Below, piece after piece: positions 51,657 to 62,115 of a stretch of DNA of 64,000 nt (positions are counted from its first letter, which is position 1; the number at the start of each line of letters is the position of its first letter). The position numbers were made by a program, and so were the translations under genes. The notes beneath the pieces are model-generated. The model did not search any database. It had not been told where the DNA came from and saw only the letters and a list, made by a program, of their open reading frames with translations. The DNA is from Monoglobus pectinilyticus. GTDB taxonomy: Bacteria > Bacillota > Clostridia > Monoglobales > Monoglobaceae. The stretch spans positions 2,580,451 through 2,644,450 of the forward strand of contig NZ_CP020991.1 in the NCBI RefSeq assembly GCF_002874775.1, read 5' to 3'.

Positions 51657-54600
51657 ATGAGTATAAAGAGACTGTTTGTAGAAAAGAAAAAAGGTTTCGA
51701 TATAGAGGCCGAAGAGCTTAAATCTGACCTTGTTGAAAATTTAGGTCTGAGCGGCCTTACCGGTGTTCGTGTTATAAACCGTTATGATATTGACGGTATC
51801 AGCGATGAAGAACTTCAAAAGGTGCTTCCCAGTGTTTATGCGGAACCGCAGGTAGACAATGTTGAATTTGAAAATATAGAAATACCAAGCGGTGATAAAT
51901 ATTTTGTTTCAGAATACCTGCCGGGTCAGTTCGACCAAAGAGCCGACAGTGCGGCACAATGTACTCAGATAATGACAGAAGGTGAAAAACCGGTTGTCAG
52001 AACCGCTAGAATTGTTATTTTGTCAGGTGATATTAGTGATGATGAGTTAAAGGCTGTTCAGGAATATTGTATCAACCCTGTTGAGTCGCGTTTGGCGTCT
52101 ATGGAAAAGCCGGATACCTTAGCCGACAACCTTGAAGAGCCGGCTGACGTTATGATTGTTGACGGTTTTATAGATATGAATGATAAAGAGCTTGAACAGA
52201 TGATTGCAGATTTGGGTCTAGCAATGGACTATGATGATATAAAATTCTGTCAGGACTATTTTAAAAATACTGAAAAAAGAAATCCGAGTTTGACAGAGAT
52301 ACGTATGATAGACACATATTGGTCTGACCATTGCCGTCATACAACATTTTCTACAAAACTTAATAATGTTAAAATTAAAAATGAGTTTATTAAGTGTGTA
52401 TATAACGATTACCTGGAATCAAGAAAGTTCGTATATGGTGAACGCAAAAAGAATATCTGTCTTATGGATGTTGCTACTATTGCCGCTAAAGAGTTAAAAA
52501 AACGCGGTATACTAACCGCTCTTGATGAGAGTGAAGAAATAAACGCCTGCTCAATTGAAGTTGAAGTAAAGATGACTGACGGTACCAGTGAAGACTGGCT
52601 GGTTATGTTTAAGAATGAGACGCATAATCACCCGACTGAAATTGAGCCGTTCGGCGGCGCTGCAACCTGTCTCGGAGGCGCTATCCGTGACCCGCTGTCA
52701 GGCCGCTCATATGTCTATCAGGCAATGAGGGTTACAGGTGCGGGCGACCCGAGAAAAACATTAAAAGAAACAATGGAGGGTAAGCTTCCTCAGCGCAAAC
52801 TGGTTATTGGAGCTGCTGAGGGCTATAGCTCGTATGGAAACCAAATAGGTCTTGCTACAGGCGGAGTAACCGAAATATATGACGAGGGATATGTTGCTAA
52901 GCGTATGGAAATCGGCGCTGTAATTGCTGCCGCTCCAAAGAAAAATGTTATACGTGAAGTTCCTGAACCTGGAGATGTGGTGATTTTACTTGGCGGAATG
53001 ACAGGCCGTGACGGCTGCGGAGGAGCTACCGGCTCGTCAAAAGCCCATGACAGTTCGTCTTTAGAGACCTGCGGCGCTGAAGTACAGAAGGGTAATCCGC
53101 CGGTTGAGAGAAAGCTGCAGAGATTATTCAGAAAGAATGAAGTTACCACACTGATAAGACGGTGTAATGACTTTGGTGCCGGAGGCGTTTCGGTTGCCAT
53201 TGGCGAGTTGGCTGACGGACTTAATATAAACCTTGATAATGTGCCTAAAAAATATGAGGGTCTTGACGGAACAGAGCTTGCTATTTCTGAGTCTCAGGAG
53301 CGTATGGCTGTTGTTGTAAGAGCTAAAGACGCTGAAAAGTTTATTGATGAAGCTGATAAGGAAAATCTCGAAGCTGTAGTTGTAGCGGAGGTTACTGAAT
53401 CGCCCCGCCTGGTTATGAACTGGCGCGGTGATGTTATATGTGATATTTCAAGGGAATTCTTGAATACCAACGGCGCTGAAAAAAATGCTGATGTTGAGAT
53501 TGCGGTTGATAATTTCTCGTCCGATATGTTTGAATTTGAAACAAAGGGCAATGACTATAAAGAGAAGATTCTAAATTTAATGAGTGACCTGAACGTATGC
53601 TCACAAAAGGGTCTTGTTGAGAGATTTGACAGCACTATTGGAGGAAACTCCGTGTTTATGCCGTATGGAGGAAAGTATCAGCTTACGCCGCAGCAGAATA
53701 TGGTTGCAAAGATTCCAGTGCTGGGAAATGAAACCAATACTGCAACTGTTATGTCTTATGGTTATAATCCGAAAATATCAAAAGCAAATCCTTTTATGGG
53801 CGCTGTTTATGCGGTTGTGGATTCGGTTACTAAAGCTGTATGCGCCGGTGCGGATTATAAGGATATTTATTTAACGTTCCAGGAGTATTTTGAAAAACTT
53901 GGAAACGATCCAAAGAGATGGGGAAAACCTCTTGCGGCGCTTCTTGGCGGTTATTATGCCCAGGAGAGTTTGTCTATGGCGGCAATAGGAGGAAAGGACT
54001 CAATGTCGGGTTCTTTTAATGATATTGACGTTCCGCCTACACTTGCGTCATTTGCAGTTGCGCCGCTTGACGCTTCAAAGGCTGTATCCAGTGAATTTAA
54101 AAATGCCGGAAACCTGGTATTTTTGGTTAAGCCTAAGTATGACGAAAATAATCTGCCTGATTTCGATAGTTTAAAACAGCTCTATGATATGTTATACATG
54201 ATGATTTCAGACAGTAAAATTAATCTGATAAAGAGTGTTTATGCTGTTGGATACGGCGGTGTTATGGAAGCCGTTTGCAAGATGGCGATGGGAAATAAAC
54301 TAGGGTTTGAATTTACCGAGTGCTGCGATAAGTCTGAATTGTTTAAGGCTTTATACGGAAGCGTAATTATTGAAGTTGACGGATTAAAGGCAAACGGTTC
54401 TTTGGGCGGTATGCTTGAAACTGTTAAGCTGGGTCATACAACAGACGACGGCGTCATAAAGATTGAAAATGAAAGTATAAGTATTGATGAGATTGTTTCA
54501 GCATGGCAGAAACCTCTTGAAAGCGTTTATCCAACAAAGTCAAAATATGAGGATGCTGGAATGAAAAAGTTTGACTGTTCTGAGAGAAATATTTCTGTGC

Positions 54601-55415
54601 CGGCTGTAAAGGTTGCTAGACCAAAAGTGTTTATTCCGGCTTTTCCGGGCACGAATTGTGAGTATGATTCCGCCCGCGCTTTTGAAAGAGCGGGAGCGGA
54701 AGCTGATGTTCAGATTTTCAGAAATCTGAAACAGTCACATGTTGAAGAATCTATCGAAAGATTTGTGAAATCTGTCAATGAAGCGCAGATTATAATGATT
54801 CCCGGCGGTTTCAGCGGCGGAGACGAGCCTGATGGTTCTGGTAAGTTTATTAAAGCGGCTTTTGAAAATGAGAAGTTAAAAGAAGCGGTTATGGAGCTTT
54901 TGAATAATAGAGACGGATTGATTCTTGGTATTTGTAACGGTTTTCAGGCGCTTATAAAGTTAGGGCTTGTTCCGTTTGGTGAGATAAGAAAGATAGACGA
55001 TACCTGTCCTACACTGACATTTAATACTATAGGAAGGCATGTATCTCAAATTGTGTCGACTAGAATTTCGTCTGTAAAATCTCCGTGGCTGTCTGGAGTT
55101 AATTTGGGCGAGATACACCAGATTGCAGTATCCCATGGTGAGGGCAGATTTGTTGCCAGCCCGGAAATAATCGCGGAAATGGAAAAGAATGGTCAGATTG
55201 CTACACAGTATGTTGATTTTAACGGTGAACCGACTTATGAGATGCCGTATAATCCGAACGGTTCTTATTATGCTATAGAAGGTATTACAAGTCCTGACGG
55301 AAGAGTGTTTGGTAAGATGGGTCATTCTGAGCGTATCGGGGAAAATGTTTATAAAAATATAACCGGTAATATAGACCAAAAAATATTTGAAAGCGGAGTT
55401 AAATATTTTAAATAG
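51657..55415 (+). CDS. purL: Phosphoribosylformylglycinamidine synthase (long, single-chain form)
   Basis: A 1252-residue enzyme that combines the synthetase and glutaminase parts (TIGR01857-type, common in clostridia). Synthetase motifs: RMIDTYWSDHCRHTTF, FKNETHNHPTEIEPFGGAATCLGG, GGMTGRDGCGGATGSS. Glutaminase part from about residue 985: PAFPGTNCEYDSARAF, then IPGGFSGGDEPDG and the nucleophile GICNGFQ. It makes FGAM from FGAR, glutamine and ATP, step four of purine synthesis. The ATG at 51657 has AAAAGGAG; it heads the operon. Confidence 0.96.
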   Translation: MSIKRLFVEKKKGFDIEAEELKSDLVENLGLSGLTGVRVINRYDIDGISDEELQKVLPSVYAEPQVDNVEFENIEIPSGDKYFVSEYLPGQFDQRADSAAQCTQIMTEGEKPVVRTARIVILSGDISDDELKAVQEYCINPVESRLASMEKPDTLADNLEEPADVMIVDGFIDMNDKELEQMIADLGLAMDYDDIKFCQDYFKNTEKRNPSLTEIRMIDTYWSDHCRHTTFSTKLNNVKIKNEFIKCVYNDYLESRKFVYGERKKNICLMDVATIAAKELKKRGILTALDESEEINACSIEVEVKMTDGTSEDWLVMFKNETHNHPTEIEPFGGAATCLGGAIRDPLSGRSYVYQAMRVTGAGDPRKTLKETMEGKLPQRKLVIGAAEGYSSYGNQIGLATGGVTEIYDEGYVAKRMEIGAVIAAAPKKNVIREVPEPGDVVILLGGMTGRDGCGGATGSSKAHDSSSLETCGAEVQKGNPPVERKLQRLFRKNEVTTLIRRCNDFGAGGVSVAIGELADGLNINLDNVPKKYEGLDGTELAISESQERMAVVVRAKDAEKFIDEADKENLEAVVVAEVTESPRLVMNWRGDVICDISREFLNTNGAEKNADVEIAVDNFSSDMFEFETKGNDYKEKILNLMSDLNVCSQKGLVERFDSTIGGNSVFMPYGGKYQLTPQQNMVAKIPVLGNETNTATVMSYGYNPKISKANPFMGAVYAVVDSVTKAVCAGADYKDIYLTFQEYFEKLGNDPKRWGKPLAALLGGYYAQESLSMAAIGGKDSMSGSFNDIDVPPTLASFAVAPLDASKAVSSEFKNAGNLVFLVKPKYDENNLPDFDSLKQLYDMLYMMISDSKINLIKSVYAVGYGGVMEAVCKMAMGNKLGFEFTECCDKSELFKALYGSVIIEVDGLKANGSLGGMLETVKLGHTTDDGVIKIENESISIDEIVSAWQKPLESVYPTKSKYEDAGMKKFDCSERNISVPAVKVARPKVFIPAFPGTNCEYDSARAFERAGAEADVQIFRNLKQSHVEESIERFVKSVNEAQIIMIPGGFSGGDEPDGSGKFIKAAFENEKLKEAVMELLNNRDGLILGICNGFQALIKLGLVPFGEIRKIDDTCPTLTFNTIGRHVSQIVSTRISSVKSPWLSGVNLGEIHQIAVSHGEGRFVASPEIIAEMEKNGQIATQYVDFNGEPTYEMPYNPNGSYYAIEGITSPDGRVFGKMGHSERIGENVYKNITGNIDQKIFESGVKYFK

Positions 55416-55430
55416 TATAAGGAGAAAACC

Positions 55431-56240
55431 ATGTCATATTATGAAGCGTCCGAATTCCTTAAAACAAAGACTAATATAAGACCTAAAACGGCGGTAGTTC
55501 TAGGGTCGGGTTTGTCAGAACTGATTGATATGGCAGAAGTAGATACAATCATACCATATTCTGAAATACCCGGGTTTCCTGAGTTAAATAATACTTATCA
55601 TAAATGCCGGTCTGTTTTTGGAAAACTTTCAGGAAAAGATATATTGATTATGCAGGGAAGAATCCACTATTATGAGGGATTTTCAATGCAGGAATTAGTT
55701 TTTCCTATACGAATGATGAAGTATCTCGGTATAGAGACGGTTATTTTGACTAATGCCAGCGGAGCTATAAATACTGATTTTGTTCCTGGTGATTTAGTTA
55801 TGATTGAAGACCATATTAAACTAGGTTTTGATTCTCCTCTTCGCGGCAAAAATCCCGATGAGTTTGGAGAAAGATTTTTTGATATGTCAAACGCATATAC
55901 ATCCGGTCTTAAAGAATTGGCTCTAAGCGCTGCTGAGAAAGAAAACATTAATCTTAAAACAGGTGTTTACGGATATATGACCGGACCTCAGTTTGAGACT
56001 CCTGCTGAAATTAGAATGCTGAGGATAGCGGGCGCTGATATTGTTGGTATGTCAACGGTTCCTGAGGTTATCGCCGCTTGTCATTGCGGTATCAAAGTCC
56101 TGGGATTATCGGGAGTATCAAATATGGCGGCGGGAATTGAGAACGGCGGGTTCAATACAGAAGTAATTGAAAATGCCGAACCGGTGTTTAGTGATAAAGT
56201 TAAAAGGCTGATTGAGAGAATTATTTGTGATATAAATTAG
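55431..56240 (+). CDS. punA: Purine-nucleoside phosphorylase (trimeric, PNP type)
   Basis: A 269-residue enzyme: AVVLGSGLSEL, QGRIHYYEGFSMQE, LTNASGAINTDFVPGDLVMIEDHI, GYMTGPQFETPAEIRM and a C-terminal GLSGVSNMAAGI. It phosphorolyses inosine, guanosine and their deoxy forms. It lies 15 bases after purL, so salvage is cotranscribed with synthesis. Confidence 0.94.
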   Translation: MSYYEASEFLKTKTNIRPKTAVVLGSGLSELIDMAEVDTIIPYSEIPGFPELNNTYHKCRSVFGKLSGKDILIMQGRIHYYEGFSMQELVFPIRMMKYLGIETVILTNASGAINTDFVPGDLVMIEDHIKLGFDSPLRGKNPDEFGERFFDMSNAYTSGLKELALSAAEKENINLKTGVYGYMTGPQFETPAEIRMLRIAGADIVGMSTVPEVIAACHCGIKVLGLSGVSNMAAGIENGGFNTEVIENAEPVFSDKVKRLIERIICDIN

Positions 56241-56251
56241 GAGATGATGAT

Positions 56252-56710
56252 ATGGACAGAATTGCAAGTTTCAGCGTTGACCATAGAAAAATAAAACCAT
56301 GCGTATATATATCTAGAATAGACGGAGATATAACAACATATGATATGCGTATGAGAAAGCCGAATACTGGAGACCTTTTAAGCAATTCAGCGCTGCATTC
56401 ACTGGAACATATGTTCGCTACTCTTATCAGAAATTCGGAAATCAGCGGCGACGTTATATATTTTGGGCCTATGGGCTGCCAAACCGGATTTTATCTGCTT
56501 ATTAGAAATGCTGATAATCAGCAGGTCATTGATATAATAAAAGAAACTTTAAGAAATATAATTATATATGACGGAGAGATGCCGGGCGCCAGTGAGATAG
56601 AATGCGGTAACTATAGAAATTTAGATATGAATCTGGCGAAAGTTGAAGCTGAGAAATATTTAGAAGCTATTAAAGATATAGGCGTTGACGATTTGGTATA
56701 TGAAACCTGA
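56252..56710 (+). CDS. luxS: S-ribosylhomocysteine lyase LuxS
   Basis: A 152-residue enzyme. The metal site is HSLEH (His49, His53) with Cys118 in IECGNY, the general base Glu52 and the catalytic Cys76 in GPMGCQTGFY. It splits S-ribosylhomocysteine into homocysteine and the AI-2 precursor DPD. It is placed in a purine operon between pnp and an SAH-type deaminase. Confidence 0.96.
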   Translation: MDRIASFSVDHRKIKPCVYISRIDGDITTYDMRMRKPNTGDLLSNSALHSLEHMFATLIRNSEISGDVIYFGPMGCQTGFYLLIRNADNQQVIDIIKETLRNIIIYDGEMPGASEIECGNYRNLDMNLAKVEAEKYLEAIKDIGVDDLVYET

Positions 56711-56722
56711 GGAGAAATAATA

Positions 56723-57943
56723 ATGGGAAATATTTTGATTAAAAATATTACTGCTGTAACAATGTCAGACAGCTCAGGAGTGATTGAGAACGCTTATATT
56801 GTTATAAACGGAAATCTGATAGAGTATATAGGAAAAGAAAAGCCTGAGACAGAAGATTTCGATTATGTGATAGACGGAGAGAATAAAGTTGTTATGCCGG
56901 GGCTTGTAAACACACATACTCATTTAGCGATGACTTTGCTTAGAAGCTATGCTGATGACATGAATTTGCAGGATTGGCTGTTCAACAAGATTTTTCCGTT
57001 TGAAGATAAGCTCATGGCAGACGATATTTTAAAGGGCAGTGAAATAGGCGTTGATGAAATGCTCGCCGGAGGAACCACTTGTTTCAACGATATGTATATG
57101 TTTCAGGCTGAAACGGGCAGAGTTGCGCTGAAAAAGGGAATACGAGCAGTTTTGAGCGACTGCGTGAATTTTGACGGCTACGATAGAAAAGTTAAACTAA
57201 TGGAAACAATGGCTGAAGAGTTTAAGAATGAGGATTTAATAAGCTTCACTTTCTCACCTCATGCTATCTATACATGTAGTTTTGACGTGCTTAAAAAGTG
57301 TTCGGATTATGCAAAATCTAATGATATGAGTATTCATACTCATTTGGCGGAGACCCAGACGGAGTTTGACGACTGTGTTAAAGAGCGCGGTATGACGCCA
57401 ACTGAATACATGGAAACAACGGGTATTTTTGACAGCCCTACTATTGCGGCTCATTGTGTGTGTATGACGGATAATGATTTAGAAATATTAAAAAAACATA
57501 ATGTAAGCGTTGTGCATAACCCAATAAGCAATTTAAAGCTTGCTTCAGGAGTCGCTCCTATAACTAAGATGATTGATATGGGGATAAATGTGGCTCTGGG
57601 GACTGACGGAGCGTCCAGCAATAATAGCTTGGATATGTTTGAAGAAATGAAAGTTGCTGCTATTTTGCATAAGGGTATCACCCTAGACCCAACTGTTATG
57701 AATGCCTGGACAGTTTTGAAGATGGCTACGGTAAACGGTGCTAAGGCGCTGGGGTTTGATAATTTGGGAGTTTTAAAACAAGGATATTTGGCTGATATGA
57801 TTATACTTGATTTTAACTCTCCTCATCTTATGCCGAATAATAATACTGTTTCAAATTTAGTTTACGCAGCAAAATCAAGTGACGTTGAGTATACTATTGT
57901 AAATGGAAAATTAGTATATAACCGTCAAACAAAAGACAGATAA
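56723..57943 (+). CDS. mtaD: SAH/MTA/5'-deoxyadenosine deaminase family amidohydrolase
   Basis: A 406-residue amidohydrolase: VMPGLVNTHTHLAMTLLR (first metal His pair), HTHLAETQTEFDD, TIAAHCVCMTD and ALGTDGASSNNSLDMF. The family deaminates S-adenosylhomocysteine, methylthioadenosine or 5'-deoxyadenosine to the inosine forms; which substrate dominates here is not known. Neighbours luxS and pnp make nucleoside recycling likely. Confidence 0.92.
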   Translation: MGNILIKNITAVTMSDSSGVIENAYIVINGNLIEYIGKEKPETEDFDYVIDGENKVVMPGLVNTHTHLAMTLLRSYADDMNLQDWLFNKIFPFEDKLMADDILKGSEIGVDEMLAGGTTCFNDMYMFQAETGRVALKKGIRAVLSDCVNFDGYDRKVKLMETMAEEFKNEDLISFTFSPHAIYTCSFDVLKKCSDYAKSNDMSIHTHLAETQTEFDDCVKERGMTPTEYMETTGIFDSPTIAAHCVCMTDNDLEILKKHNVSVVHNPISNLKLASGVAPITKMIDMGINVALGTDGASSNNSLDMFEEMKVAAILHKGITLDPTVMNAWTVLKMATVNGAKALGFDNLGVLKQGYLADMIILDFNSPHLMPNNNTVSNLVYAAKSSDVEYTIVNGKLVYNRQTKDR

Positions 57944-57973
57944 ATATTTTTTATAAATCAGGAGGAATTAGGT

Positions 57974-58474
57974 ATGGCACAAGTAGCAATTGTTATGGGA
58001 AGTAATTCGGATTTGCCGGTAGTTCAGGGAGCGATTGACCAGCTTAAAAGCTTTGGGGTTGATTTTGAGGCTCATGTTATTTCAGCCCACAGAACACCTC
58101 AGCGTGCTGAGGAATTTGCTAAATCAGCAAAAGAAAACGGTGTTAAGGTTATAATCGCAGCTGCCGGAAAAGCGGCGCACTTGGGCGGTGTAATCGCTGC
58201 TTATACTACTTTGCCGGTTATAGCACTTCCAATAAAGTCTTCGTTTATGGACGGGCTTGATTCACTTTTATCAATGGTTCAGATGCCAACAGGTATTCCT
58301 GTAGCGACTGTAGGAGTGAATGGTGCGGATAATGCAGGTATACTTGCAGTTCAGATGCTGGCTGTTTCAGATTCAGCGCTTGCAGAAAAGCTTGACAAGT
58401 TTAAGGCGGATATGGCTAAAGCGGTAGAGGAGAAGGATAAAAAGCTTCAAGACGAACTTTTAAACAAAGCATAA
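57974..58474 (+). CDS. purE: 5-(carboxyamino)imidazole ribonucleotide mutase
   Basis: A 166-residue class I PurE: VAIVMGSNSDLPVVQGA, VISAHRTPQRAEEF (catalytic His), AAAGKAAHLGGVIAAYT and MPTGIPVATVGVNGADNAG. It converts N5-CAIR to CAIR. A GGAGG site precedes the ATG. No purK is seen in the window. Confidence 0.96.
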   Translation: MAQVAIVMGSNSDLPVVQGAIDQLKSFGVDFEAHVISAHRTPQRAEEFAKSAKENGVKVIIAAAGKAAHLGGVIAAYTTLPVIALPIKSSFMDGLDSLLSMVQMPTGIPVATVGVNGADNAGILAVQMLAVSDSALAEKLDKFKADMAKAVEEKDKKLQDELLNKA

Positions 58475-58519
58475 TAAATTATTTTACTTAAAGATAAAAA
58501 TCTATTTGGAGGATATGTG

Positions 58520-59557
58520 ATGAGCGAAGCATATAAAAATGCAGGGGTAGATGTTGAGGCAGGGTATAGGTCTGTTGAACTTATCAAAGAACATGTAAAG
58601 AGAACAAATATTCCGGGTGTATTATCCGGTATAGGCGGATTTGGCGGTCTGTTTGAGTTGGGCGGCGAATATAAAAATCCGGTATTGGTATCAGGAACCG
58701 ATGGAGTTGGAACAAAACTGAAACTGGCTTTTATTATGGATAAACATGAAACTGTAGGTCAAGATTGTGTAGCTATGTGTGTTAATGATATTGTCTGCGG
58801 AGGAGCAAAGCCTTTGTTTTTCTTGGATTATATTGCGGTAGGAAAAAATATTCCTGAAAAAATCGCCGATATTGTAAAGGGCGTTTCTGATGGTTGCGTT
58901 GCCGCAGGATGTGCGTTGGTAGGCGGTGAAACCGCTGAAATGCCGGGATTTTATGACCCGAGTGAATATGATTTGGCAGGGTTTTCTGTTGGTATAGTCG
59001 ATAAAGAAAAAATTATCGATGGAGAAAATATTAAACCGGGCGATGTAATAATCGGTATTCAGTCTTCCGGAGTTCATAGCAACGGCTATTCTCTTATCAG
59101 AAAAGTATTTAATATAGATGACAGTTCTGAATGCGCCGAGGCTTTAAAAGCTTATGATGATGAGTTGGGATGTTCTGTCGGTGAAGCTCTTCTGGCTCCT
59201 ACAAAAATTTATGTTAAGCCAATGCTTGCGGCTATTGACGCTGTTGATGTCAAAGCGGTTTCACATATCACTGGCGGCGGTTTTTATGAGAATATACCTA
59301 GAATGTTGAAAGACGGCACTAGAGCAAAAGTATATAAGGAAAAGTTTGAAGTATTGCCTATATTCAAGAAAATTCAGGAGAAGGGCGGAATATCAGAGCA
59401 TGATATGTACAATACTTATAATATGGGTGTTGGCATGATGTTTGTTGTACCTGAAAGTCAGGCCGAAGAAGCTGTTAATGCTGTTAATGCAGCAGGCGAA
59501 AAAGCTTTTGTAATCGGAGAAATTACTGAAGGCGAAAAGGGTGTAGATATATGCTGA
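58520..59557 (+). CDS. purM: Phosphoribosylformylglycinamidine cyclo-ligase
   Basis: A 345-residue AIR synthetase: [56 protein letters not shown] and [17 protein letters not shown]. The ATG at 58520 has a well-placed GGAGG; the GTG one codon earlier is the alternative. The stop overlaps purN by 7 bases. Confidence 0.96.
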   Translation: MSEAYKNAGVDVEAGYRSVELIKEHVKRTNIPGVLSGIGGFGGLFELGGEYKNPVLVSGTDGVGTKLKLAFIMDKHETVGQDCVAMCVNDIVCGGAKPLFFLDYIAVGKNIPEKIADIVKGVSDGCVAAGCALVGGETAEMPGFYDPSEYDLAGFSVGIVDKEKIIDGENIKPGDVIIGIQSSGVHSNGYSLIRKVFNIDDSSECAEALKAYDDELGCSVGEALLAPTKIYVKPMLAAIDAVDVKAVSHITGGGFYENIPRMLKDGTRAKVYKEKFEVLPIFKKIQEKGGISEHDMYNTYNMGVGMMFVVPESQAEEAVNAVNAAGEKAFVIGEITEGEKGVDIC

Positions 59558-60144
59558 GAATAGGTGTTTTGGTTTCAGGCGGAGGCACAAATCTACAGGC
59601 GATTATCGACGCAATATCAAACGGTAAAATAACAAATGCGGAAATTGTTACCGTGGTTGGTTCGAGACCCGGAATATACGCGCTTGAAAGAGCAAAATTA
59701 AACAATATACCTTCTATTGTTATTTCAAGAAAAGCATTTAATTCATTGGAGGAGCATGATACTGCGGTTTGTGAACATATGAAGTATTGTGATGTTGACT
59801 TGATTGTCATGGCGGGTTATTTGAGCATTGTCGGTGACAAGCTCATAAACGAATTTAATAATAAAATAATAAATATTCATCCGTCTCTTATCCCATCGTT
59901 CTGCGGTCCGGGATTTTATGGACTTAAAGTGCACGAAGCCGCACTTGAACGCGGCGTTAAGATAACCGGGGCTACTGTTCATATCGTAAATGAAGTATGC
60001 GACGGGGGGCCGATATTGCTTCAAAAAGCTGTAGAGGTTAAACCCGGCGATACTCCGGAAGTGCTGCAGAAGAGAGTAATGGAAGAAGCTGAGTGGGAAA
60101 TATTACCTAAGGCTATAGATTTGATTGCGAACGGAAAAATATAA
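59551..60144 (+). CDS. purN: Phosphoribosylglycinamide formyltransferase
   Basis: A 197-residue folate enzyme: [46 protein letters not shown] (catalytic Asn, His) and [17 protein letters not shown] (catalytic Asp). It formylates GAR with 10-formyl-THF. Confidence 0.96.
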   Translation: MLRIGVLVSGGGTNLQAIIDAISNGKITNAEIVTVVGSRPGIYALERAKLNNIPSIVISRKAFNSLEEHDTAVCEHMKYCDVDLIVMAGYLSIVGDKLINEFNNKIINIHPSLIPSFCGPGFYGLKVHEAALERGVKITGATVHIVNEVCDGGPILLQKAVEVKPGDTPEVLQKRVMEEAEWEILPKAIDLIANGKI

Positions 60145-60165
60145 ATTTTGGAGGCTAATCTGATT

Positions 60166-60879
60166 ATGAAAATTATTGATTTATCCCAAGAATTAAAAGA
60201 AAATACATATCCCGGCAGGGGAATTATTGTCGGTAAATCTCAGGATGGAAAGAGTGCGGTTTGCGCTTACTTTATAATGGGCAGGAGCGCTAACAGCCGT
60301 AATCGTGTATTTGTTGAAGATGGAAACGGAATCCGCACAAAAGCTTTTGACGAATCAAAACTGGAAGACCCGTCCCTTATAATCTATGCCCCTGTAAGGG
60401 TTTTGGGTAATAAGACAATTGTCACAAACGGCGATCAGACTGATACAATATATGAACTTATGAATAAACAGATGACCTTTGAACAGGCGCTTAGAACAAG
60501 GGAGTTTGAACCTGATTCTCCAAACTATACCCCTAGGATTTCAAGTGTTATGAAAGTGAGCGATGGGGATTATAACTATGCTATATCCATCTTAAAAAGT
60601 GCAGACGGCGACCCTTCTTCATGTCAGAGATACAGCTTTGCTTATTCAAATCCTATAAATGGAATCGGTCATTTTATCCATACGTATAAATGTGATGGAA
60701 ACCCGCTTCCAAGTTTTGAGGGAGAACCTAAAAAAGTGGAAATACCTAATTGCATTGATGAGTTTTCAAAAATGATTTGGGAGAGCCTTAATGAGGATAA
60801 CAAAGTTTCTTTATTTGTTAGATATATTGATATAAAAAGCGGCAAAACCGAGTCGAGGATAATAAATAAAAACGTATAA
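60166..60879 (+). CDS. IMP cyclohydrolase, PurO-type (PF07826-like)
   Basis: A 237-residue protein related to the IMP cyclohydrolase family first known from archaeal PurO: NTYPGRGIIVGKSQDGKSAVCAYFIMGRSANSRNRVF, then SNYTPRIS-like PNYTPRISSVM and GIGHFIHTYKCDGNPLPSFEG. It closes FAICAR to IMP, the last step. The ATG at 60166 follows TTGGAGG. The next gene supplies only the AICAR transformylase domain, so this protein replaces the missing cyclohydrolase half of bacterial PurH. Confidence 0.88.
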   Translation: MKIIDLSQELKENTYPGRGIIVGKSQDGKSAVCAYFIMGRSANSRNRVFVEDGNGIRTKAFDESKLEDPSLIIYAPVRVLGNKTIVTNGDQTDTIYELMNKQMTFEQALRTREFEPDSPNYTPRISSVMKVSDGDYNYAISILKSADGDPSSCQRYSFAYSNPINGIGHFIHTYKCDGNPLPSFEGEPKKVEIPNCIDEFSKMIWESLNEDNKVSLFVRYIDIKSGKTESRIINKNV

Positions 60880-60936
60880 CTGTATACGTGAAAGATTTTA
60901 GCAAACTTTGTATTCAATTTAGGAGGAAGATAAAGT

Positions 60937-62115
60937 ATGAAAGAAATGGAACTAAAGTATGGGTGTAATCCTAATCAAAAGCCTTCGCGCGTATATATGG
61001 AAGACGGCAGTGAGCTTCCGATTACAGTTCTGTGCGGAAAGCCGGGCTATATAAATCTTTTGGACGCTCTAAACGGTTGGCAGCTTGTAAAGGAGCTTAA
61101 AAAGGCTACAGGGCTTCCGGCGGCTACATCGTTTAAGCATGTGTCACCGGCAGGAGCCGCAGTTGGGCTTGAGCTTTCCGATACGCTTAAAAAGATTTAT
61201 TTTGTTGATGATACTATTCAAATGACTCCTTTGGCTAATGCTTATGCGAGGGCGAGAGGTGCGGACAGAATGTCTTCGTTTGGAGATTTTATTGCGCTTT
61301 CTGATATTTGTGATAAGGCTACCGCTCAATTGATCGCAAAAGAAGTGTCGGACGGAGTAATTGCTCCCGGATATGATGACGACGCTTTGGAAATTTTGAA
61401 AGGCAAGAAAAAAGGAAATTATAATATAATTCAAATAGATAAAGATTATATTCCATGCCCGATCGAAAAGAAACAGGTTTATGGAGTTACTTTTGAGCAA
61501 GGCAGAAACGAGCTTGACATTAATAAGGAACTTTTGTCAAACGTTGTCACAGAGAATAAAAATATTTCAGAATCACAGCTTCGTGATTTGATGATTTCAC
61601 TTATTACTTTAAAATATACACAATCTAACAGCGTATGTTATGTTAAAGACGGACAGGCAATCGGTATAGGCGCAGGTCAGCAGTCTAGAGTTCACTGCAC
61701 AAGGCTTGCCGGAAACAAAGCCGACGTATGGTGGCTGAGACAGGCTCCTCAGGTTTTAAATTTAGAGTTTGTTGACGGTCTGAAAAGGGCTGATAGAGAT
61801 AATGCGATTGACGTTTATATTTCTGACGAGTATATGGATGTTTTAGCTGACGGCGTATGGGAAACCCGATTTAAAACAAAACCTCCGGTGTTTACAAAAG
61901 AAGAAAAGACAGAATGGCTGAAAAAGAATACAGACGTTTCACTCGGAAGCGATGCGTTTTTCCCATTTGGAGATAATATAGAAAGAGCGCATAAATCAGG
62001 TGTTACGGCTATTGCACAGCCGGGCGGTTCTATCAGAGATGACAATGTTATAGAAACCTGTAATAAATATGGTATGGCTATGGCGTTTACAGGTATACGC
62101 TTGTTCCACCATTAA
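60937..62115 (+). CDS. purH: Stand-alone phosphoribosylaminoimidazolecarboxamide formyltransferase
   Basis: A 392-residue protein equal to the AICAR transformylase domain of PurH: ELKYGCNPNQKPSRVYM, GYINLLDALNGWQLVKEL, ATSFKHVSPAGAAVG (catalytic Lys-His) and RVHCTRLAGNKADVWWLRQ. The N-terminal MGS-like cyclohydrolase domain is absent. It formylates AICAR to FAICAR for the enzyme encoded upstream. A TAGGAGGA site precedes it. It is the last gene of the operon. Confidence 0.94.
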   Translation: MKEMELKYGCNPNQKPSRVYMEDGSELPITVLCGKPGYINLLDALNGWQLVKELKKATGLPAATSFKHVSPAGAAVGLELSDTLKKIYFVDDTIQMTPLANAYARARGADRMSSFGDFIALSDICDKATAQLIAKEVSDGVIAPGYDDDALEILKGKKKGNYNIIQIDKDYIPCPIEKKQVYGVTFEQGRNELDINKELLSNVVTENKNISESQLRDLMISLITLKYTQSNSVCYVKDGQAIGIGAGQQSRVHCTRLAGNKADVWWLRQAPQVLNLEFVDGLKRADRDNAIDVYISDEYMDVLADGVWETRFKTKPPVFTKEEKTEWLKKNTDVSLGSDAFFPFGDNIERAHKSGVTAIAQPGGSIRDDNVIETCNKYGMAMAFTGIRLFHH

